Below are positions 1 through 8,754 of a stretch of DNA of 64,000 nt, one piece after another. The stretch is from positions 62,001 through 126,000 of the forward strand of contig WJME01000033.1 of the NCBI GenBank assembly GCA_014728115.1, in the 5' to 3' direction. This DNA is from Candidatus Zhuqueibacterota bacterium (GTDB lineage: Bacteria > Zhuqueibacterota > Zhuqueibacteria > Residuimicrobiales > Oceaniaggregativiventaceae). The notes below the pieces were generated by a model that had not been told where the DNA came from, made no database searches, and was given only the letters and a program-made list of their open reading frames with translations. Positions within the stretch are counted from its first letter, which is position 1; each line of letters opens with the position of its first letter. The position numbers and the translations under genes were made by a program.

Positions 1-808
1 CCTGATTCACATTTTCCCACCAAAAAACCCGACAGGAAGGATAATCAGCTTCGGCTTGTACAATATCCGGGTCACCATCTTTATCCAGGTCAGTGACCCA
101 GGATTTGATCGCCAAACCATATCTGCCAACGCGGCTTCCTCCCGGTGGAATCAGGTCGGCATGTTCGACCCATTTTTTTCCTCGATCATGATTCTGAAAC
201 CAGCTATCCCCTCTCACGACGTCAATATCGCCGTCAAAATCCAGATCCCCGACCCCGGCAGGACTAACGCCTCCATGAATTCCAGTCCCCATACGCGTTT
301 CGATCCAGGGTTGGGTGGGATCTTGAGGAATGCGATACCAATTCAAGAACGGGTGGGAGGTATCATTACTACAAGCAATCACATCCATCAGACCGTCCTG
401 ATCGAGGTCCGCGACAACATTATCATGACATCCGATAGCCTGGGAAGAGAAAAACTCGAATGTTTTATCAGCGGGATTTCCGGGGTTTCGATACCATCCG
501 GTACCGGCAATGATATCCAGCCATCCATCCCGATCGACGTCATGAACAGTTCCGCCGACATCCGTCCTGGCACCCTGGCCCAGATCATGCAATATCCACT
601 CATCAGCATTGCGATATTCATACCAATACATTTTTCCTCTTTCACCGAACACCCAGTCCATATCTCCATCATGGTCCAGATCTACCAGGGCAGTTTGTCC
701 CATGCGATTGCCAAATGTATCGATAACAGATACCTTGAATTCCGGCCATTCGGCCATGACAATAGAGATGGTACCCAATATGAGTAGGACAACTGATTTG
801 ACAGACAT
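1..808 (-). CDS. FG-GAP/VCBS repeat surface protein (partial, C-terminus outside window)
   Basis: The gene starts at 808 and runs off the left edge, so about 269 N-terminal residues are visible. A signal peptide of about 19 residues (MSVKSVVLLILGTISIVMA) is followed by at least five calcium-binding propeller loops: DLDHDGDMDWVFGE, DVDRDGWLDIIAGT, DLDQDGLMDVIACS, DLDFDGDIDVVRGD and DLDKDGDPDIVQAE. Such loops build integrin-like beta-propellers in exported or surface proteins. The ligand or enzymatic role cannot be told from this part. A catalytic or sorting domain could follow beyond the edge. The superoxide dismutase gene lies upstream on the same strand. The family call is firm; the function is unknown. 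Confidence 0.85.
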   Translation of the reverse strand, partial: MSVKSVVLLILGTISIVMAEWPEFKVSVIDTFGNRMGQTALVDLDHDGDMDWVFGERGKMYWYEYRNADEWILHDLGQGARTDVGGTVHDVDRDGWLDIIAGTGWYRNPGNPADKTFEFFSSQAIGCHDNVVADLDQDGLMDVIACSNDTSHPFLNWYRIPQDPTQPWIETRMGTGIHGGVSPAGVGDLDFDGDIDVVRGDSWFQNHDRGKKWVEHADLIPPGGSRVGRYGLAIKSWVTDLDKDGDPDIVQAEADYPSCRVFWWENVNQ

Positions 809-913
809 GTCTCAACTCCTCATCATTTTAGGAAAATGCAAAATACATAAATATAAACAAATAGGAAAATTGTTTTTACAAAGAGGAGAGAAGAAATGAC
901 AAATAGATAGAAC

Positions 914-941
914 TCCCGGATATGCACAAGCACACCCGGGA
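914..941 (-). terminator. Weak stem-loop downstream of the superoxide dismutase gene
   Basis: A perfect 6-bp inverted repeat, TCCCGG at 914-919 and CCGGGA at 936-941, with a 16-nt loop, lies just after the sod stop on the minus strand. No U-tract follows it, so it may be a Rho-dependent end, an RNA-stabilising hairpin or chance. Confidence 0.3.
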
Positions 942-959
942 TTGTTCAATACATAGAGT

Positions 960-1586
960 TTATTTTACATATTTTAGATAATACTCGTTGATACGCCCCC
1001 AGTGTAGATTATCGAGGAAATTATCGATATATACAGCTCTGCCGGGACCATCTTTATGATAATAAGCATGTTCGAATACATCGCAAGCAATCAGTGGCAC
1101 TCCGCCCCAAATGGCACCATACTGATGTTCATCGACCAATACATTGAGTAAACGTCCGGAGTAGAGTTTATCAAACACCAAAAGACCCCAACCACTCAGC
1201 TTGGCTGAAAATGCAGTGGCTTTGAAATCTTTTTTCCAATTCTCAAAAGAGCCGAACTCTTTTTCAATAGCCGCGACCACTTCGGGGCCTTTTGAGGGAT
1301 CCCCATCTCCGCCCAGAACCTGCCAGTAGATATCATGTAAGAGCGCCCCCGAATGATTCCAGGTTAAGCGGCGTTTTAATTCGCCGATTTCGCTATAATT
1401 TCCGTTAGCAGCATCGCGGTCAGCAGATTCGAGACCCTTCTCAATTGTATTCAGGGCTGTAACATAGCCTTTATGGTGTTTATTATAATGCCAATCGGTT
1501 GTTTCGCCACTGACAACCTGTTTGAGCAATTCCTTGGCTTCTTCATCCGAGTATGGGCGTTTTGCAAATTTCCATTCATATGCCAT
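960..1586 (-). CDS. sod: Superoxide dismutase, Fe/Mn type
   Basis: The protein of 208 residues, usual for the family, converts superoxide to hydrogen peroxide and oxygen in the cytoplasm; no signal peptide is present. The four expected metal ligands can be placed at H33 (WHYNKHH), H84 (ALLHDIYW), D169 and H173 (DVFEHAYY). The gatekeeper tyrosine is Y41. The usual DVWEHAYY signature has Phe for Trp. At 152-155 the sequence is DEHQ, with a His near the place where many MnSODs carry Gln, as in some iron-type actinobacterial enzymes, so the metal is not assigned. The start at 1586 is supported by a GAGAGG sequence upstream. The gene is divergent from the TPR/Ton cassette. Confidence 0.96.
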   Translation of the reverse strand: MAYEWKFAKRPYSDEEAKELLKQVVSGETTDWHYNKHHKGYVTALNTIEKGLESADRDAANGNYSEIGELKRRLTWNHSGALLHDIYWQVLGGDGDPSKGPEVVAAIEKEFGSFENWKKDFKATAFSAKLSGWGLLVFDKLYSGRLLNVLVDEHQYGAIWGGVPLIACDVFEHAYYHKDGPGRAVYIDNFLDNLHWGRINEYYLKYVK

Positions 1587-1707
1587 AATATTTTACCTCT
1601 CATTTTATGTTTTTATTTACATCTACAAATAACGATTTCGATATATGAAACAGGACCCTTATTTGAAATATTCCAAAAGGAACAGAATGACAAAGAAACT
1701 TGATATA

Positions 1708-1735
1708 TTGCAAAAATTGTTGTATTGTTTATAGA
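1708..1735 (+). promoter_or_regulatory. Candidate sigma70-type promoter for the TPR/Ton cassette
   Basis: TTGCAA at 1708-1713 and TATAGA at 1730-1735 are separated by 16 nt. Transcription would begin near 1742 and give a leader of about 165 nt before the ATG at 1908. Assigned by eye from consensus only. Confidence 0.35.
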
Positions 1736-1757
1736 CTGGCACTCCGAGCATTGCTTA

Positions 1758-1825
1758 CAGGTACGAGAACGAGAAGCATCACAGCTTGCAGCCCTGGCTA
1801 TAAGAACCCATGTGATACCTACCTG
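1758..1825 (+). promoter_or_regulatory. Nested stem in the 5' leader of the TPR gene
   Basis: Two nested perfect 6-bp pairings occur between the candidate promoter and the TPR gene: CAGGTA (1758-1763) with TACCTG (1820-1825), and ATCACA (1778-1783) with TGTGAT (1811-1816). The inner loop holds a further AGC/GCT pairing. The 5' strand between the stems contains a tandem ACGAGA repeat at 1763-1774. It matches no riboswitch consensus that I know. It could be a structured leader, a small RNA or chance. Confidence 0.3.
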
Positions 1826-1907
1826 ACATTGTTAGATTTATGGAACTTGTAAAGTAATGATCACGTCTAATAGCATATCGAGTCACAGCAAAAGGATGTT
1901 AAAAATT

Positions 1908-4900
1908 ATGAAAGTAAAGTTGGTGATACTGGCAATTCTTGCTTTGATCCAGCTCGCGCCGGCACAACCTCAGGATGCGGTTGCAGAACGGGAGTTTTTC
2001 GTTGCAAAGGGCATGTTTAGAGATCAGCTCTATGATCTTGCTGCCGATCAATTCCGGGAATTCTTGCAGAGACATGAGAAAAGCGCATTTGCAGAAGAAG
2101 CGCAATATTACCTGGCTGAAAGCTACTTTTTAACAGGCGATTACAGTCGGGCAATTTCCGCTTTTAAAGAGTTATTGACCAACTATCCTGCTGTTGGTTT
2201 GAGGGATAAAGCGCAGTTTCGAATATGTGAAGCTCTTGTGCATGCGAATCGCTATGAAGAAGCGCAAGGAATGTTGGAAGCGTTTATGGAGAAATACCCA
2301 AACAGTGATTTGTATACCGATGCGCTATACTGGTATGCAGAAGCCCTGTACCACCAGCAGGATATGGAGAGGGCCCTGAACTTTTATAATCAGGTCATTG
2401 AGAGAAGCGATGAAAATAGTCAACTTGTTGACTATGCTTTATATTCAGCCGGTTACATTTATGAAGAGCAGCTCAAATGGGACCAGGCTACTGAAACCTA
2501 TCAAACCTTGCTCGAAAACTATCCAAACAGCCCCATGGCTGAACAGGCATCTTATCGTGCAGGGTTTTCAGCCTTTGGTAAAGGGGATTATGATCAAGCT
2601 CTGGACTTGCTATCGAACGCACTACAAACGTATCCATCGAGTGACTTGCGTGCTGAAGCCCAGTATTTTATCGGTGAATCGTTCTATAAAAAGGGCAATT
2701 ATGACAAAGCCATAAAGGCATATCAGATAATCTCCGGTATGTCCAATAGTCGATATTCGGATGATGCTCAATACAGTCTTGCATGGGCCTACTTTCAACA
2801 ACGAGAACATGCCAGGGCAGCGAGTGCTTTCGAAGCGGTGCCCACGATGAGCAAAGATAAAACTCTGGTGGCTTCGGCATATTTTCAAGCAGGTCGAAAT
2901 CTTTTGATCCTCGGAGAAAAGGCCCGGGCACGAAAATCTTTTTATTCAGCTTTTAATGATTATCCATCCAGCCCTGATGCTCCGAATGCTATGTATGAAT
3001 ATGCATCCTTGTTTTTCAATGATGCACAATATGATCAGGCACTGGATTATTACCAGAAACTATTGCAAGCATATCCGACCGCTGATGTAGCAGGTGAAGC
3101 CAGTGTCATGGTGGGTGAATGTTACCTTGCCGAGGGGAATACAAACCAGGCAGAACAAATATTTCGGGAGACATTTAAAGAGTATGAGCAGGGCAATGTC
3201 AAATCACAGGCTCTGTTCAAACTGGCGTGGACGCAATTTCAAAACAAAGAATATGGCAAAGCTCTTGAAAACTTGAACGCTGTCTTACGTGCGTTTTCCT
3301 CGCATGCGGTGGCTGAGGACGCCCTGTTTTGGAAAGCTGAAACACTTTACAAGCTGGAAAGATTTAAAGATGCCTATGAGGCCTATCAAGGATTTCTGCG
3401 CCAGTATCCTGACTCTGAACGAGCAGATGAAGCGAATTATGGCTTGGGCTATGCAGCGATGAAGTTGGGCCAATATGACCGTGCTTCCAGTGCATTCGAA
3501 CGTACCTCGGGGAAACGTGCCGACCAGGTGAGCATGGACGCTAAACTACGGCAGGGTGATGCCCTTTTTAATGAAAAATCGTATTCCCGGGCTATTCAGG
3601 TTTATAATCAGGTGCTCAGAGGCGATGCCACAGCCTCTCAAAAAGCGGAAGCCCTGTTTCAAATCGGGTATTCTTATTATCGAGACAATGATTTTCAAAA
3701 TGCTCACAGACACTTTCGCCAGCTCGTTGATCAGTACCCCCAATCTTCGTTGGCACAGGAAAGCATCTACATGGCAGGGCGGGCCTCTTTCCGCGCCGAT
3801 GACTTTGAGGCGGCGATAAACGATTTTAATTACCTTTTACAACGATACCCCAAAAGCGAATATCAGGATGATACGATCTATGCCCTGGGTGATTGTTATT
3901 ACAACCTGGGCGAATACGATGAGGCTATCAAGCAGTACCGCCGCATTGTAGAGGATTTCAGTTCCAGCGATTATGTCGATGATGCGGTTACGGGTTTGCA
4001 GTGGTCTCTTATGCAAAAGGGTGAATCAGAACAAGCCCTTAGCATTGTGGATACATTGGTGACGAGCATTGGAAGCGATGAAAAAGCTGCTGAAATACTG
4101 GCCAGAAAAGCAGAGTTCTTTTTCAATTCTCAGCAATATGACCAGGCCATCACCCAGTACAATCAAATATTGAAAAATTATACAGACTCTGAAACGGCTG
4201 CCCTGGCAAACTTTAATATCGGCCTGGCCTACAAAGAAAAAGAGGAAATCAACGCAGCCATGGCTGCCTTTAAACGGCAATGGACCATGTACCCGGAATC
4301 ATCGAGATCTGCAGATGCCCTTTACCAGGCCGGTCTGATCTTATTCGACGATAAAATGTATGATCAGGCCATATCCTTATTCGAGCAACTGCGCGAAAAT
4401 TTCCCGGATCATGATCTCAGCGCCACAGCGACCTATAAAATCGGTCAGGCTTTTCTCGAACAAGGGAATTATGTTCAAGCTCAATCCTTCTTTTCAAGGG
4501 TACTGAATGAAACCCAAGACTCTCGTACCGAAAACCTGGCTCGCATAGGCCTTGCCCGCGCTTATATTGCAGTCAAAAGGTTTCCCGTGGCTATCGGGGA
4601 GATCGAAAAAGTTCTGGCTCAGGCAGATCGCGAGATCGCCGCAGAAGCTCAATTTTATCTCGGTATGGCCTATAAAGGTCAAAATGCGTTTCAGGAAGCT
4701 GTGGTTTCGTTTTTAAAAACAAAATACCTTTATCCCAGTGAAACAGATTGGATCGTCAGAGGGATCTATCAGGCAGCATTGTGCAATGAAGAGTTGGGCA
4801 GGCTCGGAGATGCCAGACGCCTTTATCAATCGATCTTGAACGACTATGCATCAAAAACCGAATATGTGGAAAAAGCCCAGGAGCGGTTACAGGATCTTGT

Positions 4901-4916
4901 AGGCAAAGAAGGCTAA
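1908..4916 (+). CDS. Large exported TPR-repeat protein
   Basis: About 1002 residues. A signal peptide (MKVKLVILAILALIQLAPAQ) is followed by an almost continuous run of TPR-like helical pairs of 34-37 residues, with the recurring core A.Y..G..Y...G.Y..A...Y..... and Y.....A. The repeats resemble those of the periplasmic CpoB/YbgF and BamD families. TPR arrays are protein-interaction scaffolds. Next to a barrel gene and exbB-exbD-tonB, a periplasmic partner of the Ton machinery or of the barrel is plausible but inferred. Three in-frame ATGs exist (1857, 1896, 1908). I chose 1908 because it begins a clean signal peptide and follows AGGA at 11 nt. The next gene starts 34 nt after the stop. Confidence 0.88.
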   Translation: MKVKLVILAILALIQLAPAQPQDAVAEREFFVAKGMFRDQLYDLAADQFREFLQRHEKSAFAEEAQYYLAESYFLTGDYSRAISAFKELLTNYPAVGLRDKAQFRICEALVHANRYEEAQGMLEAFMEKYPNSDLYTDALYWYAEALYHQQDMERALNFYNQVIERSDENSQLVDYALYSAGYIYEEQLKWDQATETYQTLLENYPNSPMAEQASYRAGFSAFGKGDYDQALDLLSNALQTYPSSDLRAEAQYFIGESFYKKGNYDKAIKAYQIISGMSNSRYSDDAQYSLAWAYFQQREHARAASAFEAVPTMSKDKTLVASAYFQAGRNLLILGEKARARKSFYSAFNDYPSSPDAPNAMYEYASLFFNDAQYDQALDYYQKLLQAYPTADVAGEASVMVGECYLAEGNTNQAEQIFRETFKEYEQGNVKSQALFKLAWTQFQNKEYGKALENLNAVLRAFSSHAVAEDALFWKAETLYKLERFKDAYEAYQGFLRQYPDSERADEANYGLGYAAMKLGQYDRASSAFERTSGKRADQVSMDAKLRQGDALFNEKSYSRAIQVYNQVLRGDATASQKAEALFQIGYSYYRDNDFQNAHRHFRQLVDQYPQSSLAQESIYMAGRASFRADDFEAAINDFNYLLQRYPKSEYQDDTIYALGDCYYNLGEYDEAIKQYRRIVEDFSSSDYVDDAVTGLQWSLMQKGESEQALSIVDTLVTSIGSDEKAAEILARKAEFFFNSQQYDQAITQYNQILKNYTDSETAALANFNIGLAYKEKEEINAAMAAFKRQWTMYPESSRSADALYQAGLILFDDKMYDQAISLFEQLRENFPDHDLSATATYKIGQAFLEQGNYVQAQSFFSRVLNETQDSRTENLARIGLARAYIAVKRFPVAIGEIEKVLAQADREIAAEAQFYLGMAYKGQNAFQEAVVSFLKTKYLYPSETDWIVRGIYQAALCNEELGRLGDARRLYQSILNDYASKTEYVEKAQERLQDLVGKEG

Positions 4917-4950
4917 TTAAATCTCATCAAACAGGGATATCTAGAGTTTT

Positions 4951-6645
4951 ATGAAATCATTAATCACACTATGCATGGCATGCTTGCTTTTTGCAAACAC
5001 CAATGCGCAAAAAGTCACTCCCCCTCCCACCAGAATGGAACTACCACCGGATTCTGTCGTGATTGAAACAGAGGAAGGGCAAACCATCGAAACCAAAGAT
5101 GAACAATTAGAGTTACCGGATGTGGTGGTTTTCGGCCAGGATCGCATCATCAGGCAGGCGGGTGATAAAGCCATGACACAGCCTCAAAAGCCATCGCTCC
5201 TAACCCCAACAGCCGCCTATGATCCGGTCATCATCTGGTTTGATGAACAAACCGAAAAACCGACCTTTGATCACGATCTGAATAATCTGCTCCGCTCAGG
5301 ATGGGTACAGACCCAGGGTGGCTCCTTTAGCACCCTCCTCATCGATGCAGGATATTGGCAGCGTCTGCAAAAAGGTAACTTTCGCTTGCACGGATGGCTG
5401 GACCGCAGCAAAGGCGAATTTAACAATAGTCAGCATAATTTAGGGGGGGCGTCCGCAAGGATCAGCTATGAACTGGCCCCCAAAGTCACAGGGACGATGG
5501 GAGGACATTTTACATCGATTTCCAGAGGCTTGCATGGAGCCATTCCCGACGATTTTGAGCGATCCGGCACCAAAGGCTCCTTTCATACTGAACTCATCTA
5601 TGACGTCAATCGGCTTTCCGATGGTCAACTCGGGTTTGAAATCGGTGGAATGAGTTTGCAAAGCGATACTTCCAAAGTGCGGTTTGATAAAACCAGTGAT
5701 TTTTGGTACCATCTGCATGGCTCCTATACGCTGTATTGGCAGCGCTCGCAGTGGACACTGGGAGGTTCTTTCCTGAGCGAATCCATAGAAACCGACATCG
5801 ACAGTGCGTCCATCAAAAATACCCTGGGGGAAATACAGCTGGAAGGCCTGTTTCCCCTGTCGAACAAACTGACTGTGGCTGCTGGTGTAAAATACCAAAC
5901 CAATAAACCGGACACGACCTCAAAAATTGACCGCATCGCACCGTTCGCGCGTATGAATATAATGCCAAGCAACAATATCGGTATTACCCTGTCGGCACAA
6001 TCGGGTTTGGATTATACCTCATTCCCGGGATGGTGGCAAGAAAATCCGTATGTCACTCATCAAATCCCATTGCGTCCTATGGACGTGGATGTCGCTGCCA
6101 AAATAAAATCCGATTTACGCCTTACCACAGCATTGGAACTCTCTTTTGGGCTTGAACGTAAATGGATCAGCAGGATGTATTATTGGCAACGCATTGCCCA
6201 AAACGGCCTTTTTGATCTCCGGCCACTGGATAAAGTCCAACTGACCGAAATTATGGCAGGCTTTAATATAGATATTAATCCGCGCACACAACTGGAAGCA
6301 TCGATTATTGGTTATTCTGACAGAGTCGAGCTGGACGGTCCAGCCCTTTCTGATCGGCTCCCCTATCGACCGACATTCCGAATCCCGATCAGGGTCACAT
6401 TACAATTGATCGAAGGGCTGGTTTTGCGAGTCAATGGCGATGTTTATGGTAAAAGGCCGAGTTCCCTTGCTTCCGAATCGCGCTTACCTTCGTTTGGCCT
6501 GATCAATGCATCCCTCAGCAAAGACTTTTCTCGTATCAGTGCTATTGTCAGTGTATATAATATATTTGATAGTGACTATGTCATGTGGGAGAACTATCAA
6601 GAGGAAGGTGTCACTGTATTGGGAGGACTCTCTGCCAAGTTTTGA
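4951..6645 (+). CDS. TonB-dependent-receptor-like outer-membrane barrel without a plug domain
   Basis: 564 residues with a signal peptide ending near NTNAQ. The N-terminal region of roughly 85 residues contains ELPDVVVFGQDR, which resembles the start of a receptor plug (usually EVVVTG). The normal plug of about 130 residues is missing and antiparallel barrel strands begin near residue 100. The C-terminus (YNIFDSDYVMWEN, then a final strand ending LSAKF) is like the last strands of TonB-dependent receptors and ends in Phe, as outer-membrane barrels do. It lies between the TPR gene and exbB-exbD-tonB, which suggests an energised or Ton-docked porin. The substrate is unknown. Confidence 0.8.
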   Translation: MKSLITLCMACLLFANTNAQKVTPPPTRMELPPDSVVIETEEGQTIETKDEQLELPDVVVFGQDRIIRQAGDKAMTQPQKPSLLTPTAAYDPVIIWFDEQTEKPTFDHDLNNLLRSGWVQTQGGSFSTLLIDAGYWQRLQKGNFRLHGWLDRSKGEFNNSQHNLGGASARISYELAPKVTGTMGGHFTSISRGLHGAIPDDFERSGTKGSFHTELIYDVNRLSDGQLGFEIGGMSLQSDTSKVRFDKTSDFWYHLHGSYTLYWQRSQWTLGGSFLSESIETDIDSASIKNTLGEIQLEGLFPLSNKLTVAAGVKYQTNKPDTTSKIDRIAPFARMNIMPSNNIGITLSAQSGLDYTSFPGWWQENPYVTHQIPLRPMDVDVAAKIKSDLRLTTALELSFGLERKWISRMYYWQRIAQNGLFDLRPLDKVQLTEIMAGFNIDINPRTQLEASIIGYSDRVELDGPALSDRLPYRPTFRIPIRVTLQLIEGLVLRVNGDVYGKRPSSLASESRLPSFGLINASLSKDFSRISAIVSVYNIFDSDYVMWENYQEEGVTVLGGLSAKF

Positions 6646-6865
6646 ACGGGTTTTTTCACAGATCAACAATTACAGACCTGAAATGAATGCAACCATTCGC
6701 AGAGACCTTCTCAGCGAATATCCGTGCAATCGTAAAAGCACCTTTTTCAGTTCAAACCCGATTCAATACAGATAAAGATAAAAATAATTCTAATTCGAAT
6801 CCAAACCAACTCTTTGTCCAACAAAGCATTACCAATACTGGAATGAACCAGAAAGGAGTTATTTG

Positions 6866-7507
6866 ATGAATATTGCGGGTTTTTTGGTCAAGGGCGGTGT
6901 CATGATGATCCCCATTGCGCTGTGTTCGTTGATTGCTATTGCAATCGTTGTGAGTAAGTGGTTATCACTGCGGAAAATTCAAATCAATACCCGAACGTTT
7001 GTCCTTCAAGTAAAAAATTTGTTATTGCGCCGCCGCACTGATGAGGCGGTAATGCTCTGCAAACAAACACCTGGACCCATTGCCGCCATTACCATCGCCG
7101 GCCTGAACAAGGTCAATCGCCCCAGAGAAGAAATGAAGGACTCTATCGAAGCAGCAGCCAAGACCGAAGTGTTTAAACTGGAAAGAAACCTGGGTATTCT
7201 GGGAACCATTGCCGCTATAGCCCCTTTGATTGGATTTTTAGGAACAGTTACCGGTATGATCAAAGCATTTATGAAAATTCAATCCCTGGGAGGCAATGTC
7301 GATGCCAGTGTATTGGCAGGCGGCATTTGGGAAGCTTTGATCACCACCGCAGCCGGGCTATCGGTGGGTATTCCTGCACTCATTTTCTACAACTGGCTCA
7401 TGTCCAAAGTCGAGTGGCATGTGCATGAAATGCAAGAAAGCTCTAGTGATTTGTTGGATATGTTATTGGAAAAGGAGACAAGCGATGGCCATCGTGACTA
7501 CGCGTAA
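6866..7507 (+). CDS. exbB: ExbB/TolQ-type proton-channel protein
   Basis: 213-residue inner-membrane protein of the MotA/TolQ/ExbB family, which with ExbD converts proton-motive force into TonB movement. Three membrane segments are visible at roughly residues 8-30, 100-125 and 150-175. The family signatures IGFLGTVTGMIKAF and ALITTAAGLSVGIPALIFYN are intact. The ATG at 6866 follows AAAGGAG at 7 nt; an in-frame TTG directly before it is a less likely start. The gene overlaps exbD by 23 nt and is 220 nt downstream of the barrel gene. TolQ is the alternative name, but the tonB gene behind it favours ExbB. Confidence 0.93.
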   Translation: MNIAGFLVKGGVMMIPIALCSLIAIAIVVSKWLSLRKIQINTRTFVLQVKNLLLRRRTDEAVMLCKQTPGPIAAITIAGLNKVNRPREEMKDSIEAAAKTEVFKLERNLGILGTIAAIAPLIGFLGTVTGMIKAFMKIQSLGGNVDASVLAGGIWEALITTAAGLSVGIPALIFYNWLMSKVEWHVHEMQESSSDLLDMLLEKETSDGHRDYA

Positions 7508-7886
7508 GCCTATGATTGCATTTTCTACTATCGGACTCACCGATATTGTTCTCTTGTTACTGATCTTTTTCCTGCTGACATCCTCGTTCGTGGTTCAACC
7601 CGGAATCAAGATCAAACTGCCCAAAGCCGCCACTGGTGAGACCGATGAATCAGATAAAATCTTTTTGACCATTACTGAAAACGAACGATTATTCTTAAAT
7701 CAGCGCCAAATCAGTCGTTCTGATTTGGCAATAGAGTTAAAAAATCTTTTGCAACAAGATTCGAACCGGGTGGTGGTGATTCGAGCAGACCAGAACCTGT
7801 CCCTATCTGCGACCATTCGCGTGGTGGATACAGCCAAGCTGGCAGGGGCAGAACGCTTTATCATTGCCACAGAGCCTGGATTATAA
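7485..7886 (+). CDS. exbD: ExbD/TolR-type biopolymer transport protein
   Basis: 133 residues. A short cytoplasmic N-terminus is followed by one membrane helix (LTDIVLLLLIFFLLTS) that carries the conserved proton-path aspartate D20, then a periplasmic ExbD/TolR domain. An in-frame ATG at 7419 lies deep inside exbB; the ATG at 7485 follows AAAGGAGA at the right distance and gives the family-length protein. The gene works with ExbB (overlap 23 nt) and TonB (18-nt gap). The domain between residues 40 and 130 ends in the usual TAKLAGAERF helix. Confidence 0.92.
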   Translation: MAIVTTRKPMIAFSTIGLTDIVLLLLIFFLLTSSFVVQPGIKIKLPKAATGETDESDKIFLTITENERLFLNQRQISRSDLAIELKNLLQQDSNRVVVIRADQNLSLSATIRVVDTAKLAGAERFIIATEPGL

Positions 7887-7904
7887 ACCCAGGAGAGTGA
7901 TTAA

Positions 7905-8717
7905 ATGAATAAATGGTTAGAACGATTAACCGAATTTAAAAATTCGCTGATTGCTTCGGCAATTCTTCATATCGTTTTGTTACTCATATTTCTTGTCGTC
8001 AATGTCGGGCTGGACTTTACTCCTGCCGATTATGCAGAGATCACATTTGTATCGAGTAGCAAAGGCCGGGTAAGCGTACCTTCCAGACAACCCGAAGCCA
8101 GAATCGAAGAAGAAAAAGAGGTACCTGCGGTTACTCCCCCCCCTCCGCCTCAGCAACAAAACCAAGCAAATGCACAGCAGGTAAATCTACCCAAGCGTCG
8201 CATGCTGGAAGATACTGAACCTGAACTGACGAGCAAAAGACCGGGCAAGCTTACTCCTTATGATACGGTTCCTACCCGACAATCGAGAAATTATGATCAA
8301 CGTCGGACGTCTACAGAGGAAGCAATGCCAACATCCACTGGCAAGCGCATTGCCACAACACCAGGACAAGTAGGGAGCAATGACGAAACAGCACCCGTAC
8401 AGCCCGCACAAACCGAAAAGACAGGAAATGCGAACCGGCTCTTTACAATTGAGGGAGATGCCGCAGATCGTACGATTTTGAATCAGACCATCCCTCAATA
8501 TCCCACGGGTTTACAAAAAGAAGCTGTAGTAAAAATTCGATTTACAGTGTTGCCGGATGGTCGAATAGGTCAAATGATTCCTTTACAAAAAGGGGAACCA
8601 CGTCTGGAAGAAATCACGCTGGAAGCCTTGAGACAATGGAGATTTAACCCTCTACCAGCAGGTGCGGAACAGGAACCTGTTCAAGGCATCATCACATTTC
8701 GATATGAACTAAAGTAA
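7905..8717 (+). CDS. tonB: TonB-family energy transducer
   Basis: 270 residues. One N-terminal membrane anchor (about residues 16-35) is followed by a long periplasmic linker rich in Pro, Gln and charged residues, including a five-proline run near residue 80, and a C-terminal TonB domain (about 190-270) with LPDGRIGQM and ALRQWRFNPL. The TonB motif YP is present as QYPTGLQKEAVVKIRF. It would carry energy from ExbBD to an outer-membrane partner; the only candidate receptor in the window is the plugless barrel at 4951-6645. An AGGAG-like site precedes the ATG. The gene is convergent with the DUF5683 genes. Confidence 0.93.
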   Translation: MNKWLERLTEFKNSLIASAILHIVLLLIFLVVNVGLDFTPADYAEITFVSSSKGRVSVPSRQPEARIEEEKEVPAVTPPPPPQQQNQANAQQVNLPKRRMLEDTEPELTSKRPGKLTPYDTVPTRQSRNYDQRRTSTEEAMPTSTGKRIATTPGQVGSNDETAPVQPAQTEKTGNANRLFTIEGDAADRTILNQTIPQYPTGLQKEAVVKIRFTVLPDGRIGQMIPLQKGEPRLEEITLEALRQWRFNPLPAGAEQEPVQGIITFRYELK

Positions 8718-8724
8718 TCACTCC

Positions 8725-8742
8725 GGCACAATAGTTGGTGCC
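8725..8742. terminator. Small hairpin between convergent tonB and DUF5683 genes
   Basis: GGCAC (8725-8729) pairs with GTGCC (8738-8742) across an 8-nt loop in the 37-nt space between the two stops. No clear U-tract is present on either strand, so terminator activity is uncertain. Confidence 0.3.
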
Positions 8743-8754
8743 TGACCCTTACCG

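Noticed and set aside
56..787. 243-codon open frame on the plus strand at the left edge
   Set aside because: The minus strand of the same stretch encodes clear FG-GAP loops and a signal peptide; the plus-strand frame has no domain or ribosome site.
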